DNA from: Acanthosepion lycidas
Lineage: Eukaryota; Mollusca; Cephalopoda; Sepiida; Sepiidae
Reading direction: 5' to 3'
Length of the DNA: 64,000 bases
NCBI GenBank assembly: GCA_963932145.1
Contig: OZ010577.1
Location: 22,357,924 to 22,421,923, forward strand
How positions within the stretch are numbered: position 1 is the stretch's first letter; every line of letters begins with the position of its first letter. The notes under the pieces were generated by a model. It was not told the DNA's origin and searched no databases. It saw only the letters and a list, made by a program, of their open reading frames with translations. Shown in pieces: positions 31,998 through 42,764 of this stretch. The position numbers were made by a program, and so were the translations under genes.

Positions 31998-32672
31998 TAG
32001 CAGTAGAGGCTGGCGTTGCCCGGGGATGTAACAGTACGAGGTAGATCAAGTATCGACCATCATAAAGACTGAAAAATAAAATTGACAAAGATTATTGTTT
32101 AAGGTTGACGGACACACATGTCTTAATTAATTAATTTTTTTTTTTTACGAACTGGTCAAACTCAAACAAAAACATTGTTTTCAATCGTTATGAGTCTATC
32201 AATTGAATAGAATTTTATTATAAACAATTGTCTTGTAAATGGCATTTTTAAAGCATTCTGAATGTAAAAATAAAAAAAAAAGTTTGCAAGACAATAAGAA
32301 ACACTACCTGCCAAAAAAAAAGTGAAGTTTTGTTGAAATCGGTTGAAAAATGTAGGAAATCCGATCCCATATATAAATGAACACACACACACACACACAC
32401 ATACACACAACCTGGGTTTTATAATAAGTATAACTCGATATGAGTTTTCCCCCTTTCATTCTCTTGATGCCTCTTAATCATGTTTTCAAATTGATTTTGT
32501 GCAAAAACAATTGTGTTTTTTTAATTTTTGACACTGTTAGAACCACCGCAAGGTAACTTTACGTAGTTCTGTGAAGTTTTGTTGAAATTGGTTGAAAAAT
32601 GTAGGAAATCCGATCCAATATATAAACGTACAGACACACACACACACAATCTGCGTTTTATAATAACTAAGA
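31997..32672 (-). mobile_element. Non-autonomous Helitron, copy 2
   Basis: Minus strand TCTTAGTTATTATAAAACGC to CTACTGCTAG, with A before and T after, as expected for Helitron insertion into AT. Here the target is an (AT)n microsatellite. Same internal layout as copy 1, including the duplicated 'TAGGAAATCCGATC' segments at about 32325-32430 and 32580-32665. Very similar to copy 1 by eye, so the two are relatively recent. Confidence 0.85.
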
Positions 32673-33312
32673 TATATATAAGAAGAAGAAGAACGATAAT
32701 GTGCATCTTGCTAGATAAATTATGAGAGTAGTGAGTGATCCTCACTGGGTGCTCTATACTTTTGGCCTTGTGCCACATTTAAGCTAAGTTTATAAATTGC
32801 TATATGTAAAAATGTTTGAAGTAACAAAAATGTCTGATTAAAAATAAATCCATTAATTCTTTAGAATTAATGGCTTTCTGAATGTCTAAATCTTAACACA
32901 ATGAATGATGATCGCCATAGTGTGAAACTCAGAGTTTGATTAGGATCAGAGTCCTTTTAATGCTGTTCTGTCTTAATTTGATTTCTAGAGGCACTGAGCA
33001 CTATTGGTTTTTGGTTAGGTTGATGTCTGTCTTTTTTTCTTTTTGACTTTACATGTTTTCTTTTTTGGCAGACATGGTACTAATATTGTTGTTTTTTGAA
33101 GCCTTACCAATTACTCTGGAATATATATTCTATATAAAGCATAATGCGCCTTTAAATATATTTGTCATCCATGCAGAATATCACTTATTGATCTCTTTAT
33201 AAGAGGGGAAAGACAAGCACCTTTCCTCATTGAACTTAAAGTGGGAAGGTCAACATCAATCCATGATGGATTCCAAAAAAGAAATAACATGGGGGCTGGA
33301 CAATTTTTACTA
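32673..33312. other. No recognisable feature
   Basis: No gene; the minus frame at 33165-33356 reads through the neighbouring MITE. Confidence 0.4.
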
Positions 33313-33392
33313 TTAGATTGGTGCAAAAATAATGTCGTTTTCTCACATAGTAACATGTGTGAGAAAACGACATTATTTTTGCACCAACCTAT
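33313..33392. mobile_element. Mariner-derived palindromic MITE 4
   Basis: 80-bp palindrome, TA on both sides (33311-33312, 33393-33394). Its centre (TCTCACATAGTAACATGTGTG) is the inverse complement of MITE 3's centre with one difference, so both belong to one subfamily inserted in opposite orientation. Confidence 0.92.
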
Positions 33393-33394
33393 TA

Positions 33395-34284
33395 CAATCT
33401 ACATATGGGATTCCCATTTTAAAAATGGACTTGTGGCATATTCTGAGTGAACATGCAAATAAACCCTGTCATTTATTCAGCCTCAGCTCCTCTTTTTTTG
33501 TTAATGTGATATTCCTTTGTAATGGTAACAAGAAACATTTGATGCTATAAATATGACTTGAGTTTCTATAGTAACAAAATATGTTATTAGTAAGTAAGAA
33601 AGATATGTTTTGTTTCATTTTAACTTTTTTTATTAGGTATTTTAAATTTCAATTATTTAAAAAGTAAAATTATTTCTTACATGTAACAACTAAGTTCATA
33701 GTGTAGATAAAAACCTCAACATTACACATACAGAAAATATAACCACTGCATTTACTAAATTAATTAAAGACTGCTGTCAAGTATGGGTAAAAACTAGTCT
33801 ACAGTTCTCCGTATACATAGTCATGTTACACACACACACACAGACAAATTAAGAATACATACAAATTAAATTATATGTGTGTGTATCTTTCTCTCCATAC
33901 CCACAAATTATATAGGTATATGCGCATGTTTGCAAATGTCTTTTTTTGCATAGTCACAAATTATATGCATACATACATATGTATTATAGGAAAGTCTACA
34001 ACAAATTGAAAATATTTTTTGCGATGTGTGTTAGCCTTTAGGACTTCTTCAAATTAAAATTATTTTTACGTTGATGTAACCGTTGTAAAACGATACATGC
34101 ACACGTAGATGAAGGAGGAGCTGAAATTTTAATGTTTTAAATTTCTTTATTTTTAAAATATGTGTTTGAGAATATAGTTTAGCAAATTTCATTTTCTTTC
34201 TTTTTCATTTTGTTATATAGTATATTCTTCATGTGTGTGTGTGTGTGTGTGTGTGTGTTTGTGTGTATGTGACTTTTTCTGTAT
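33395..34284. other. No gene; CA/GT microsatellites
   Basis: (AC)n at 33829-33842 and (GT)n at 34232-34258. The rest is AT-rich. Confidence 0.5.
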
Positions 34285-37200
34285 ATCCATGAATTTAGGT
34301 ATCTCCTCAAAAAATGTAAGTATTCTACCATGTTTAAAATGCATTTTTAAAAAAAAGAAAAATCATTCTTGAAACTTTTATTTCAGTTTTAATGCCAAGC
34401 TAATAAGTTTAATATTTCCATTGAACAAAAATACTTTGCTACATTTCAAACTGAATTTAAATTGATTGAAATCGTTTTATTTTTAATTATCAGTAAAAAA
34501 ATCTATAAAATCATCCATACCTTGCAAAAATAAAATATACTTTTTTCTGAAACATTATTTGAGAAAAATTAGCTAATTTAAAGTTTAATTAATCTGAATT
34601 GAAACAAATATTATTTATATTTAGTTTATCACAGAAATCAATCTTTTTTAACATCGCATGATGTTTGAGAAATTTATTTATAAGGAGAAAATAATGGACA
34701 TAAAATTACATGAAGAATACATCTTTTTATAAATTTTTTAAGTAATCTTCAAAATTTGAAATATTTTAAGCATTTTAATATTTTTTAGAATTTTTGGTAT
34801 TTTAGTTTTATAGTTTTACAAAGATGTTTGTTGAAAAAATGTTAGAAAATTACTAATAAATTTTAACTTTACTATAATTACCACTCTCATATTCGGATTG
34901 TGCACGGACGTCTGTATTTACAAAAATCTATGTTTTATACACATAAAATAAATTCAAAATTCTTTTTAAAATATTGGGACTCATTAGTAAGCTTTTCCAT
35001 TTATGATTAATAAATCGTTTTAATTTAATAGAAATATCACTTATCTGCTAAAATTAATAAAGAATTTTAAAATATTTAAAAGTTGATAAATTATTGTAAT
35101 AAAAATTTTAAATAATGAAAACAAACAATTCTTGTAAAAATTCATTATAATTTAATTTTGTTTTATTTTTTGCGTAAGACAATAGGGCCCATAATATATT
35201 TTTTTTATACATAAAATCAATTCAAAGCTTTTCTAAATAAAAAAAAAAAAATAATTTTATATCATTTTTTTTATTTTATTTTACAATTTAGAGCATATTT
35301 TCTCTGGGGGTTTCTGTTTGGCACAAAAAAAGATTGTGATAAAGCACTCATCTACAGCCCCCCCCCCTCCATCAATGGACTTTGGATGCAAAAGACAAAA
35401 TCTGCAGAAAAAAATTCCAAATTGTCAGCGATGTATTTCAAAATTTGTGGGCTTAGTGGAACAAGTCATATTAGTTCTCAAAGTTACTGCTTGGTGGCTG
35501 GCCTTTCAATTGTAAACAAAGACAGGTGTACAGTATATAAAGTACGATACATTAGTGTGTGTATGAGAAAGTAGCTATGAGAAATCTATTATTTATACCA
35601 TACATACATGTTTATAGTATTTACATTATGATCATAACTACTGGTAATTACTATAGTGGTTTTATAACTCAAAAATAATCCCTTCCCATCTACGGACAAT
35701 CAGATTAAACAGACAACTCCTCCCTCTATTGATGAGAGATTTGTCTGTAATTTAAATTCTCCAAGGACTTGTCCTTAAACTGACATAAACATCAAGTGAT
35801 AGAAAAAAGAATTTCTTAAAATTTCATAAGATTAAATGAGTAGAAGGTAACTAATGTGAAAAAAAAATTTTTTACAAAGATTTTCTTAAAAAGAAACTTA
35901 AAAAAAAAGAACTGAAAATTTGACAATTATCTGATTTTTGCAAGAATTTCCAAATCAATGTTTTTCACTGCAAAAAGACACTCCAATTTACCATGTTAAT
36001 TTATGGTCCTGCACTGAAGGCAGAAAAACAAGATTTCTAAGTAAATTTTCATGGCTCTAAAAAGGATATAAAAAAATAATTTTTCTTTTAAATTTTAATT
36101 ATATTAATTTATAAACTTTTAAAATACTGTATTAATGTGCATCAGTCAAGTTATATTGTTACTAAATTAAGACTGTATTTACATAATTATAAATGGAATA
36201 GCTCAATACATTTCTATGACCCATGATGTGCTAAAAAGAATTTTTAATTTATTTTACATGTGCATAAACATGTCCATTTTTGTAAATACAGATGTCCAAG
36301 CATGACATTATCAGAAAATATGAGTGGTAACTAATAAAGTTAAAATTTATTAGTAATTTTCTGACATTTCCTCAACAATTGTTTTCATAAGTAAGACTAT
36401 AAAGCCAAAGTACCTAAAATTACATTAATTAGACCGCTTAGAATATTTTCATAAATTTTTAAGATTAGCTGGTAGTTAAATAAAAACGGATCTTGTTAAG
36501 ATTAGTGAACACACTCACGGCAGGGTTTGCTTTTCTTTACAAGATGATTGTGTTTATCATTCTTTACATGAGAATAATCGGGTTTGTTATTCTTTACATG
36601 AGAATGATCAGGATTGTTATTCTTTACATAAGAATAACTGAGTTTGTTGTTCTAGACATGAACATTTTGGTACAAGTAACTTTAAGGTTCAATAGCTGTT
36701 TTTATATACTGCTTTTAATTTATTTATTCAGATATCCAGGAACCCTCAAGATGGATAGATTCACAGAGGTTATGAAGCCATTACTTGAGAGAATAGCTTA
36801 TCAGTGATTGAATGTATGAAAAACAAATCACTTATTCAATGGGAATTAAAATATGAATCTTATAATACATTTATGAATTGGATAAAGTGCTGTGTTTCTT
36901 TGTACAGTTATGAAAGACTGTTCATAGTACAAACGAAATGTAGCAATTAGAAAAAAACTCATTTTTTGCTAAATCAAAATGAAATATGGTTAAAACAGGT
37001 TATTGGGGTTCTGTAATGCTATCACTCTACAATATTCTTTCAATAACTAAGTTATTTTAACTATTTTTTCATGGAAAGAGAATAATGTTATTTAATTGTT
37101 CATTTATCAATAAACAAGTTCATTTATATTTCCAACATTGCCTTTAATAAATAGGACATATTTCGTCTAAGTTTCGCTATTCTTTACATGGGGATAATTG

Positions 37201-37740
37201 GATTCACTAATCTTGACAAGATCCAATAAAAAATTTATGTTAAAAAAGTGTTCACGTTATATTTGTCAAGTAACTGTTACAGTTATGTACTCCTTAGAAA
37301 AAATTCCCAAATATAAGTCTATCAAGAGAGTTGCCAACACTTCATAAAAACACCTACCTCTACATTAAAAAAAATGTTTTTCTGCAATATTTTAAACTAA
37401 CAGTAATATTTGTTTCAAATCAGATTAATTGTACTTTAAATCAGCTAATCTTACTTAATCAAATAAAGTTTCTGAAAAGTATACTTTATTTTTGAAAGAT
37501 TTCTAATAAGAAGAATTTGTTGTGCTGACAAATTTGACAATGTGAAGGATTTTGTTAGCGTTTTTTTTACTGATAAAAAATTCCAATCACTTTAAATTCA
37601 CTTTTAAATACAGCAAAGTATTTTGCTCATTGGAAATTTAATCTTTTAACTTGAAATTAAAAATTAAAAAGCTTCAAGAAAAATTTTTCGTTTTTAAAAA
37701 TGCATTTTTTTTTTTACCTTAGGTATCACTTTTCTTTTCT
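34285..37740. repeat. 3.4-kb imperfect inverted repeat
   Basis: Left arm 34285-35170 and right arm 36070-37740 are inverse complements at roughly 75-80% by eye. Anchors: 'AAAATTACTAATAAATTTTA' at about 34846 pairs with 'TAAAATTTATTAGTAATTTT' at 36342; 'CTGTATTTACAAAAAT' at 34912 pairs with 'ATTTTTGTAAATACAGAT' at 36276; 'GAAACAAATATTA' at 34600 pairs with 'TAATATTTGTTTC' at 37404; 'AAAATGCATTTTTAAA' occurs near both outer ends. The roughly 900-bp centre (35170-36070) has no gene. The outer ends adjoin (GT)n tracts. The right arm is longer because of a nested element. Confidence 0.75.
36488..37224. mobile_element. 737-bp TIR element inside the right arm
   Basis: Left end GGATCTTGTTAAGATTAGTG and right end, inverted, GGATCTTGTCAAGATTAGTG, pair with one difference over 20 bp. 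Flanks are near-identical A/T strings (ATAAAAAC and AATAAAAA). Subterminal units of about 36 bp, 'TATTCTTTACATGAGAATAA' and variants, repeat three or four times near the left end and once near the right end. The plus frame 36493-36807 translates these units and has no known motif. It breaks the alignment with the left arm, so it is an insertion. Superfamily not recognised. Confidence 0.65.
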
Positions 37741-38089
37741 TTGTAGCTACCCGTGTGTGTGTGTTCGCCCGCCTGAGCGCGCTTACGTATGTATTATCAA
37801 TAAAATGCACACACAACTAAATGCTTAGACTTAAGTTATAATTTACTTACACGTAAACCTTAAATTCATCACAAAGGAGCACACTTTACTTTACTAGCTT
37901 AGTTAAGAAGTGCTTATGTACTTAAGTAGAGACTAATGATGACTTAAAAAACAAGTTTAAATCTTGGGAAAAACTATGAGAAGCAAAGAATATAAGAAGA
38001 TTCAAACAACGGAATGACTACATTTATGTTCACCCCCTTAAAATCTACCCAAACCACCTTTAAATAATTAATTATTTGTTACAATATTC
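37741..38089. other. No recognisable feature
   Basis: Short GC-richer spot near 37770-37785 ('CGCCCGCCTGAGCGCGC') in otherwise AT-rich DNA; no gene. Confidence 0.4.
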
Positions 38090-38930
38090 TTTCACTTATT
38101 TTTCTGGCGTGTGTGCTGACAGAATTGATCGCACAATAATCCCGTCGTTTCTTCCTTCCTTGTAAAAACCAGCCTGATCCCTTGAAACTCAATGTCTTCC
38201 CGCCAATAAATTGTAAATCTCTTCCCTCACTCCCCTCTTCTCTTCCATTTATCCATAATTTTACTTTCATATCTGCTCTATTTTCGTTCTACATCACGTA
38301 TTGGAATTTTATTTCCTTTCTCTTTTTTTAATACTGTGTAAATTCCTCATTCACTCTACTAAACAAAGTTATTTTTTTAAAAATCGTACTATATTCCTTT
38401 TTCTTACTCTGTTGTTAAATCTCGTGTTTTCTTTTATCTCCCTCGCTTTTTAAAGTGTTTTACAATTCACGTCATTATTCCTTTTTGTAACTCTCAACAG
38501 TTTACATTTGTGTTTGGAACCTGACCATTCTGCCTAGTTTTTATTAATAATCTGTTGTTTAAGCTATCAAACACTTTGTATTATTACTGTTTATTCCCCA
38601 TCCGTATTAGTACACATACAAAGCCATCACCTCACCCGCAATTATCTTCCTCGATAGTTTCCACACCGAGTCAGCAATTCACTCTCAAATTGTTATTCCT
38701 ACTCTCTACATATATCTTATTTTCTTTCTTTCTCTCTTTCAAACTCACTCTCTTTCTCTCAATATCACTGTTTTCATTTCTCTTTTCAGTCTTTTCCGTT
38801 CGGATCGCATCAACCCTCTTTGTTAATTATGTTGCATTTCTCATTTTTCTCTCTCATATTTATATACGCTTCAGTTCTCTTTCAGTAGCAACTAAAATAT
38901 CCTCCTTTTCATTCAATTCAATAATTTAAG
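38090..38930. repeat. Strongly pyrimidine-rich strand
   Basis: The plus strand is dominated by T and C for over 800 bp. A 124-codon plus frame (38555-38929) of Ser, Leu, Phe and Ile results from this composition and has no recognisable domain. A similar stretch is at 55190-55690. Possible LINE 3' UTR origin, as that family also has a pyrimidine-rich 3' UTR. Confidence 0.4.
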
Positions 38931-39589
38931 AGGCCAACAAAGTAATGTATTATTAAATAAGTACGCGAAATTTGATTGATAGGTTCAGAGAGATATTATA
39001 AATTAAACTGATGTACATTATTATCACGAAACATCGTATAAATAACAAATAAAAAATATATACAAAAAATAAAATAAGTAAATTCACACAACCGTTATTT
39101 TAAAATGGTGGAACTTATTTTTTATAAAATTAGAAAACAGACTAGGTAAATAAGTCTTATACAGTGACTCCTCATGTGTGTGTGTGTGTGTGTGTATACC
39201 ACCAAAATGAATACGTTTTTTTAAATGAAAGCAAAAAAAAAAAAAAGCAAGATGCTACACCTGACCCCATTTTTAGAAATTTATCAAAAAATCTAATATT
39301 TCAGAATTTATTCATTAATTTATTCATTAATTATACTCAATACTACTAAGATATTTTATTAGAACACTTTATAGAAATATTTAGAGGGTAGTTACCTCCC
39401 AGTTAGATATATTGTGAATAATACTTATAAAATTGGGGTGTGATGACAAACACTTATAGTTTTATAAAGAAAAAATCTTGAAAGTTTTATTTCAGTAAAA
39501 CTTATTTTGCAATATCAGATCAGAAAATATTAAAAATTTGTCCTGAAACCTTACAAAAATAATAATACAATATTCAATGATGACAGCTG
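38931..39589. other. No gene; (GT)n at 39174-39194
   Basis: AT-rich with a GT microsatellite; no protein motif. Confidence 0.45.
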
Positions 39590-40130
39590 CTCTCTAGTGC
39601 CTCCAAGCAAAAACAGCTTGGCAGAGGGAAGGAAATGTTGGAGGAGATGCAACATGATGCAGACAAAATTTTAATTTTGTCAGACAAGAGATTTTTCATT
39701 TTGGAGGCTGCGGTCAACCAAAAACGATAGGGTTTAAGCTACTTCACCAGGAGGTAACATTCCTGAAGGTGTCAGAACCTATTTTAAGTGGCAGAAACCA
39801 ACTGGTATCTCATGGTTTCGGTTGCTGTTGCTTCTGATGGTTTGAAATTGCCCTTGGTGTTCATTGAAGAAAGATTGAAAGTGAATAGCAGTTTACCAGT
39901 AAATGTTGGAGATAGAGAGAGATGTATTGTCCTGATTATTAACCACATTTGGAAGTTGCTATATCTTCACTCAAAATGGAGATCCCACATACATGGCCGT
40001 TTGATGCAGAACTGATGTAAAATACATTTCTATGAATTTTGTGACAAGTCAATTTGGCCTCCATTAAACCCTGATATTAATTCTGTGGGTTTTGCGATAT
40101 TTCATCTATTTCATACTCAAATTTATCAAG
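39590..40130 (+). pseudogene. Tc1/mariner-type transposase relic
   Basis: Translation in shifting frames reads ILILSDKRFFILEAAVNQ (first catalytic Asp area), then WYLMVSVAVASDGLKLPL and VFIEERLKVNS. Later comes WPPLNPDIN, in the position of the third Asp motif (PPxSPDLNP). This order fits DDE transposases of the Tc1/mariner superfamily. The region of the second Asp is not recognisable and several frameshifts and stops are present. The relic ends where the 5S-like SINE head begins. Not the same subfamily as the 2868 relic. Confidence 0.65.
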
Positions 40131-40249
40131 GATTATGGCCATATCATGTTCAAACACCAGTTCTTGTACAATCACCAAAGTTAAGCAATATCAAGCCTGG
40201 TTAGTACTTAGATGGGTAACTGCTTGGGAATACCAAGTACTGTAAACTT
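40131..40249 (+). pseudogene. 5S rRNA-derived head of the SINE
   Basis: About 119 bp, the normal 5S length. The conserved internal promoter parts are present. Start is taken at the sequence matching the 5S 5' end, just after the transposase relic. It continues directly into the SINE body with no T-run terminator, so transcription would read into the SINE. Confidence 0.8.
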
Positions 40250-40520
40250 GGGTTTGCAAGTGGTGTAAGGGATAATGGCTTGGAATTGTTAATGAAAGAT
40301 CCAAGTTCCAATTCCAGATGGGTTCATTATATTGCCTTATGCACAAATTATTCCCTTGGGAAAGGTATGAATCAACCTTTTTTCTCCCCAAAAGTAGTAA
40401 AACTTGTAACACTAAACAATTATTATCTCCATAATTAAAACAAAATTGCTTACAAAATATTTAGATTTCACCATTAAATAAGTCATTGAGGTTGATATGC
40501 TACAAACAAAAACAATTAAC
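40131..40520 (+). mobile_element. Composite 5S+tRNA SINE, copy C (best)
   Basis: 40131-40249 is clearly 5S-rRNA-like over its whole length: GGCCATATCATGTTCAAA, then AAGTTAAGCAATATC (box A), GGTTAGTACTTAGATGGGTA (box C) and CTGGGAATACC-like CTTGGGAATACC to TGTAAACTT. A tRNA-like segment follows, with AGTGGTGTAAGGGATAATGG and CCAAGTTCCAATTCC. Then come the body (TTATATTGCC, GGGAAAGGTATGAATC), a tail with ACTTGTAACACTAAAC, and GAGGTTGATATGC near 40490. The 5S part has too many changes to act as a ribosomal gene. Confidence 0.85.
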
Positions 40521-40589
40521 CAAATCAAGTTTGTCAGACCTGAAAGAAGATCTTATGATAGAATTTGAGTGAAGTGACAATGAAGAAGT

Positions 40590-41470
40590 CATGCACTTCA
40601 GAGTCTGTCTATATTTCTGAGATGAGGTATTATGTACAGTATTTACATTATGCGGACTATTGTCCTCATCTTTGTCACCATATTTATCACAACGTTTTGG
40701 CCGTTGTACGCTCCGGCCTTCTTCAGGTGGTTGGAATTTCGAACTGAACCCTTTATTTCGATCACTGGGGTAGACTGTTCTATTTCCACGTGCCATGTTT
40801 AATGGATGTCAGTTATCAGTTATCTCCTGCTAATTTTCCCTCTGAAAGTTCTCCACTGCCTTAACTGGGTATTGAACTCACACTCTTTGGGTCCTGTCAC
40901 TGGATCTAACCAACGCCTTTATCCACTGTGCCATGTGTCCCTGGGTATGAATTTCTGGGTATTATAAACCTAATGTTTTCAGCAACCATTTTTACCAGTG
41001 CTCATATTGCAATTTTGCTGTTATCATTGGATGTTTTTACCAGAACTCATATTGCAACTTTGTTATCATTGCTTTTCTCTGGCACTCCTTATTACTGGTT
41101 CCCATATTGTATTTATTTCTATGCTTGGTCAGCTCAGGAGATTTTTGTGGCCTAGCATATGTGCTGATTCCTTAAGTTTACAAATTTTCCAATGGTGTTC
41201 CCTGTCTATGATCTCAACATGATCCCACAGGGGATGGTGATCTCTCTTCTCTCTCCATATGTGTTCAGCCACGCCTGATTTTTCTACTTCCCCTCGCGTT
41301 ACAGCTTTCTGGTGTTCTTGAAGCCTTACCTTGAGGGGGCGGCCTGTCTCTCCTTTATATTCCTTTCCGCAGCTGCACGGGTTAGTGTACACACAGTCTT
41401 TAGTCATGTTCTCCTCTATTGGGTCTCACTCGAGAGAGACATCTGCGAAGTGTTGGCAAGCTCTTGAAGG
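40590..41470 (-). mobile_element. Penelope-like element, 5'-truncated
   Basis: Reading the minus strand from 41470: GIY-YIG endonuclease (41407-41129), an untranslated segment of about 350 bp, then GGGTTCAGTTCGAAATTCC and the hammerhead-like end (CCTGAAGAAGGCCGG, loop, GGCCAAAACGTTG) at 40733-40690. It finishes with GATGAGGACAATAGTCC and AATACCTCATCTCAGA. The RT domain is lost. Matches the copy at 20000-20880 along its whole length. Confidence 0.75.
41129..41407 (-). pseudogene. GIY-YIG endonuclease domain of a Penelope-like element
   Basis: A 92-codon open frame. In Penelope-like elements this domain nicks the target at the C-terminus of the reverse transcriptase. Residues 5-13 hold three Cys (CVYTNPCSC). 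EYKGETGRPLKVRLQEH spans residues 16-32 and is the core with the conserved Gly, Arg and His. VAEHIW (46-51) carries the later Glu/His region, and DHHPLWDHVEIIDRE follows. KICKLKESAHM and NLLS near the end match the usual C-terminal part of these proteins. The Met is simply the first in frame; upstream a stop and truncation separate it from any RT. Readable but not a complete gene. Confidence 0.75.
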
Positions 41471-42369
41471 TTGTCCTGATGTTATATGGACCAAGAACAA
41501 ACCCTACCAATAAGCAAACTTCAAAGAAAGAAACATAAAAAAGAAAGACACAGATAGACTACCAAAACAACAAAAAAAAAACAACAGTACTCAATGTCAA
41601 TAGAATTAAGAAATACAAAATGGGAAACCAAGTCAAGACAGAGCTGTAGCAATAACAACAACCAAGAATCCATCCAGGGACAATGATCCAAAATCATAAC
41701 TCATGCCAACTTGATCTTCAGATGGTTAGGATCTTAATTGTCTGAAGATTGTAATTAGCATGAAACCCAGAACTATGGGTTTGGGATTTGAGTCCTTGGA
41801 CAGATTCTTCATTATTACTCTTGCCATATATCGAAATATCTTGTGTAATCAATCACTTACGCAGAAAAAAAATAAATCAATAAAAATGCACCTCCAATCC
41901 ATCAATTTATAACTTTCTGATATATTTTTCTCAATATCTAAAATAAAGGATTATCAAAACATGCATAAAATGTTTTTTTCTCAACATTATTATTGTTTTG
42001 TTATTGATTGACTGATAGAGTTATCTGCTCTCAGTTTTGTGAAGATCCTGCCAGGTAGGGGCCACTTCTTATCCTTAGAATATAAGTAATCCATGTTTTC
42101 AGACGTTTAGACATTTAGCTACCAAGGCAGACATACTCAGATGTTACATTATCCATAAAACTGGCAATGAGATAAAAAGGAATGAATGCAGGAATTTGTG
42201 ATTTCAGAGTCACCAGTGGGATGCCATTATTTGGAGCTATAACATAATGGAATATTAAGAAGAAAGATTCAAGGAATTATGTCGTGTTTTTGAAGTTTCT
42301 TTTTTTTCTACCAATGGTATAAATGATGACAATATTATTGTCTGTGGTTAAGGCTAAAACATGTTATTC
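41471..42369. other. No recognisable feature
   Basis: A-rich 41520-41600; otherwise no gene or repeat match. A local inverted pair around 'AGATGGTTAGGATC' at 41710-41760 is weak. Confidence 0.4.
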
Positions 42370-42600
42370 TTTGAGGTCTTTATGTGTTGTGTTGCTTCAG
42401 GACATAGGTGATCATGGCTCTCCACAATTTCCTGTCCTTCATAGCTCTTGATAAATTTTGTCTTTGTGTTATTTCTCCTAAACATTGTTTTACCATCCAT
42501 TTATTCAATCTCACTAAGTATGTTATGCATTATTTTCCTCTGTCCCTCTTGCAAGATGATATTATCCAAGCCCTCTTTCCTATAGTCACCTTTTGAGGTC
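42370..42600 (-). pseudogene. LINE RT C-terminus fragment
   Basis: Inverse of the 4375 family: the plus strand shows 'CAGGACATAGGTGATCATGG', 'CTCCACAATTTCCTGTCCTT' and 'AAGTATGTTATGCATTATTT', as in 50935-51065. Short and broken. Confidence 0.6.
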
Positions 42601-42764
42601 TAGCAGATGAAAAAAAAATATCAAGGGAATGACACATTCAACACGCTGCCAATGAAATTGATGAGTGTTTCTTTTCTGTTCTTAGGGTAGGAGGAGGGAT
42701 AATGAAACTATCAGTGAGTACTTCACTACACTGAGAAAAATGTCTGAGAAGTACAATTTTGGTA

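Noticed and set aside
31563..32000. 145-codon plus frame ending in an IYIY run
   Set aside because: It passes through two AT microsatellites and ends at the Helitron end. No protein motif.
38555..38929. 124-codon hydrophobic plus frame, possible membrane protein
   Set aside because: Composition follows the T/C-rich strand. No defined membrane-segment pattern or homology is visible.
40131..40249. Functional 5S rRNA gene
   Set aside because: Many substitutions, no terminator T-run after the 3' end, and three other copies share the same fused downstream SINE, so it is a SINE head.
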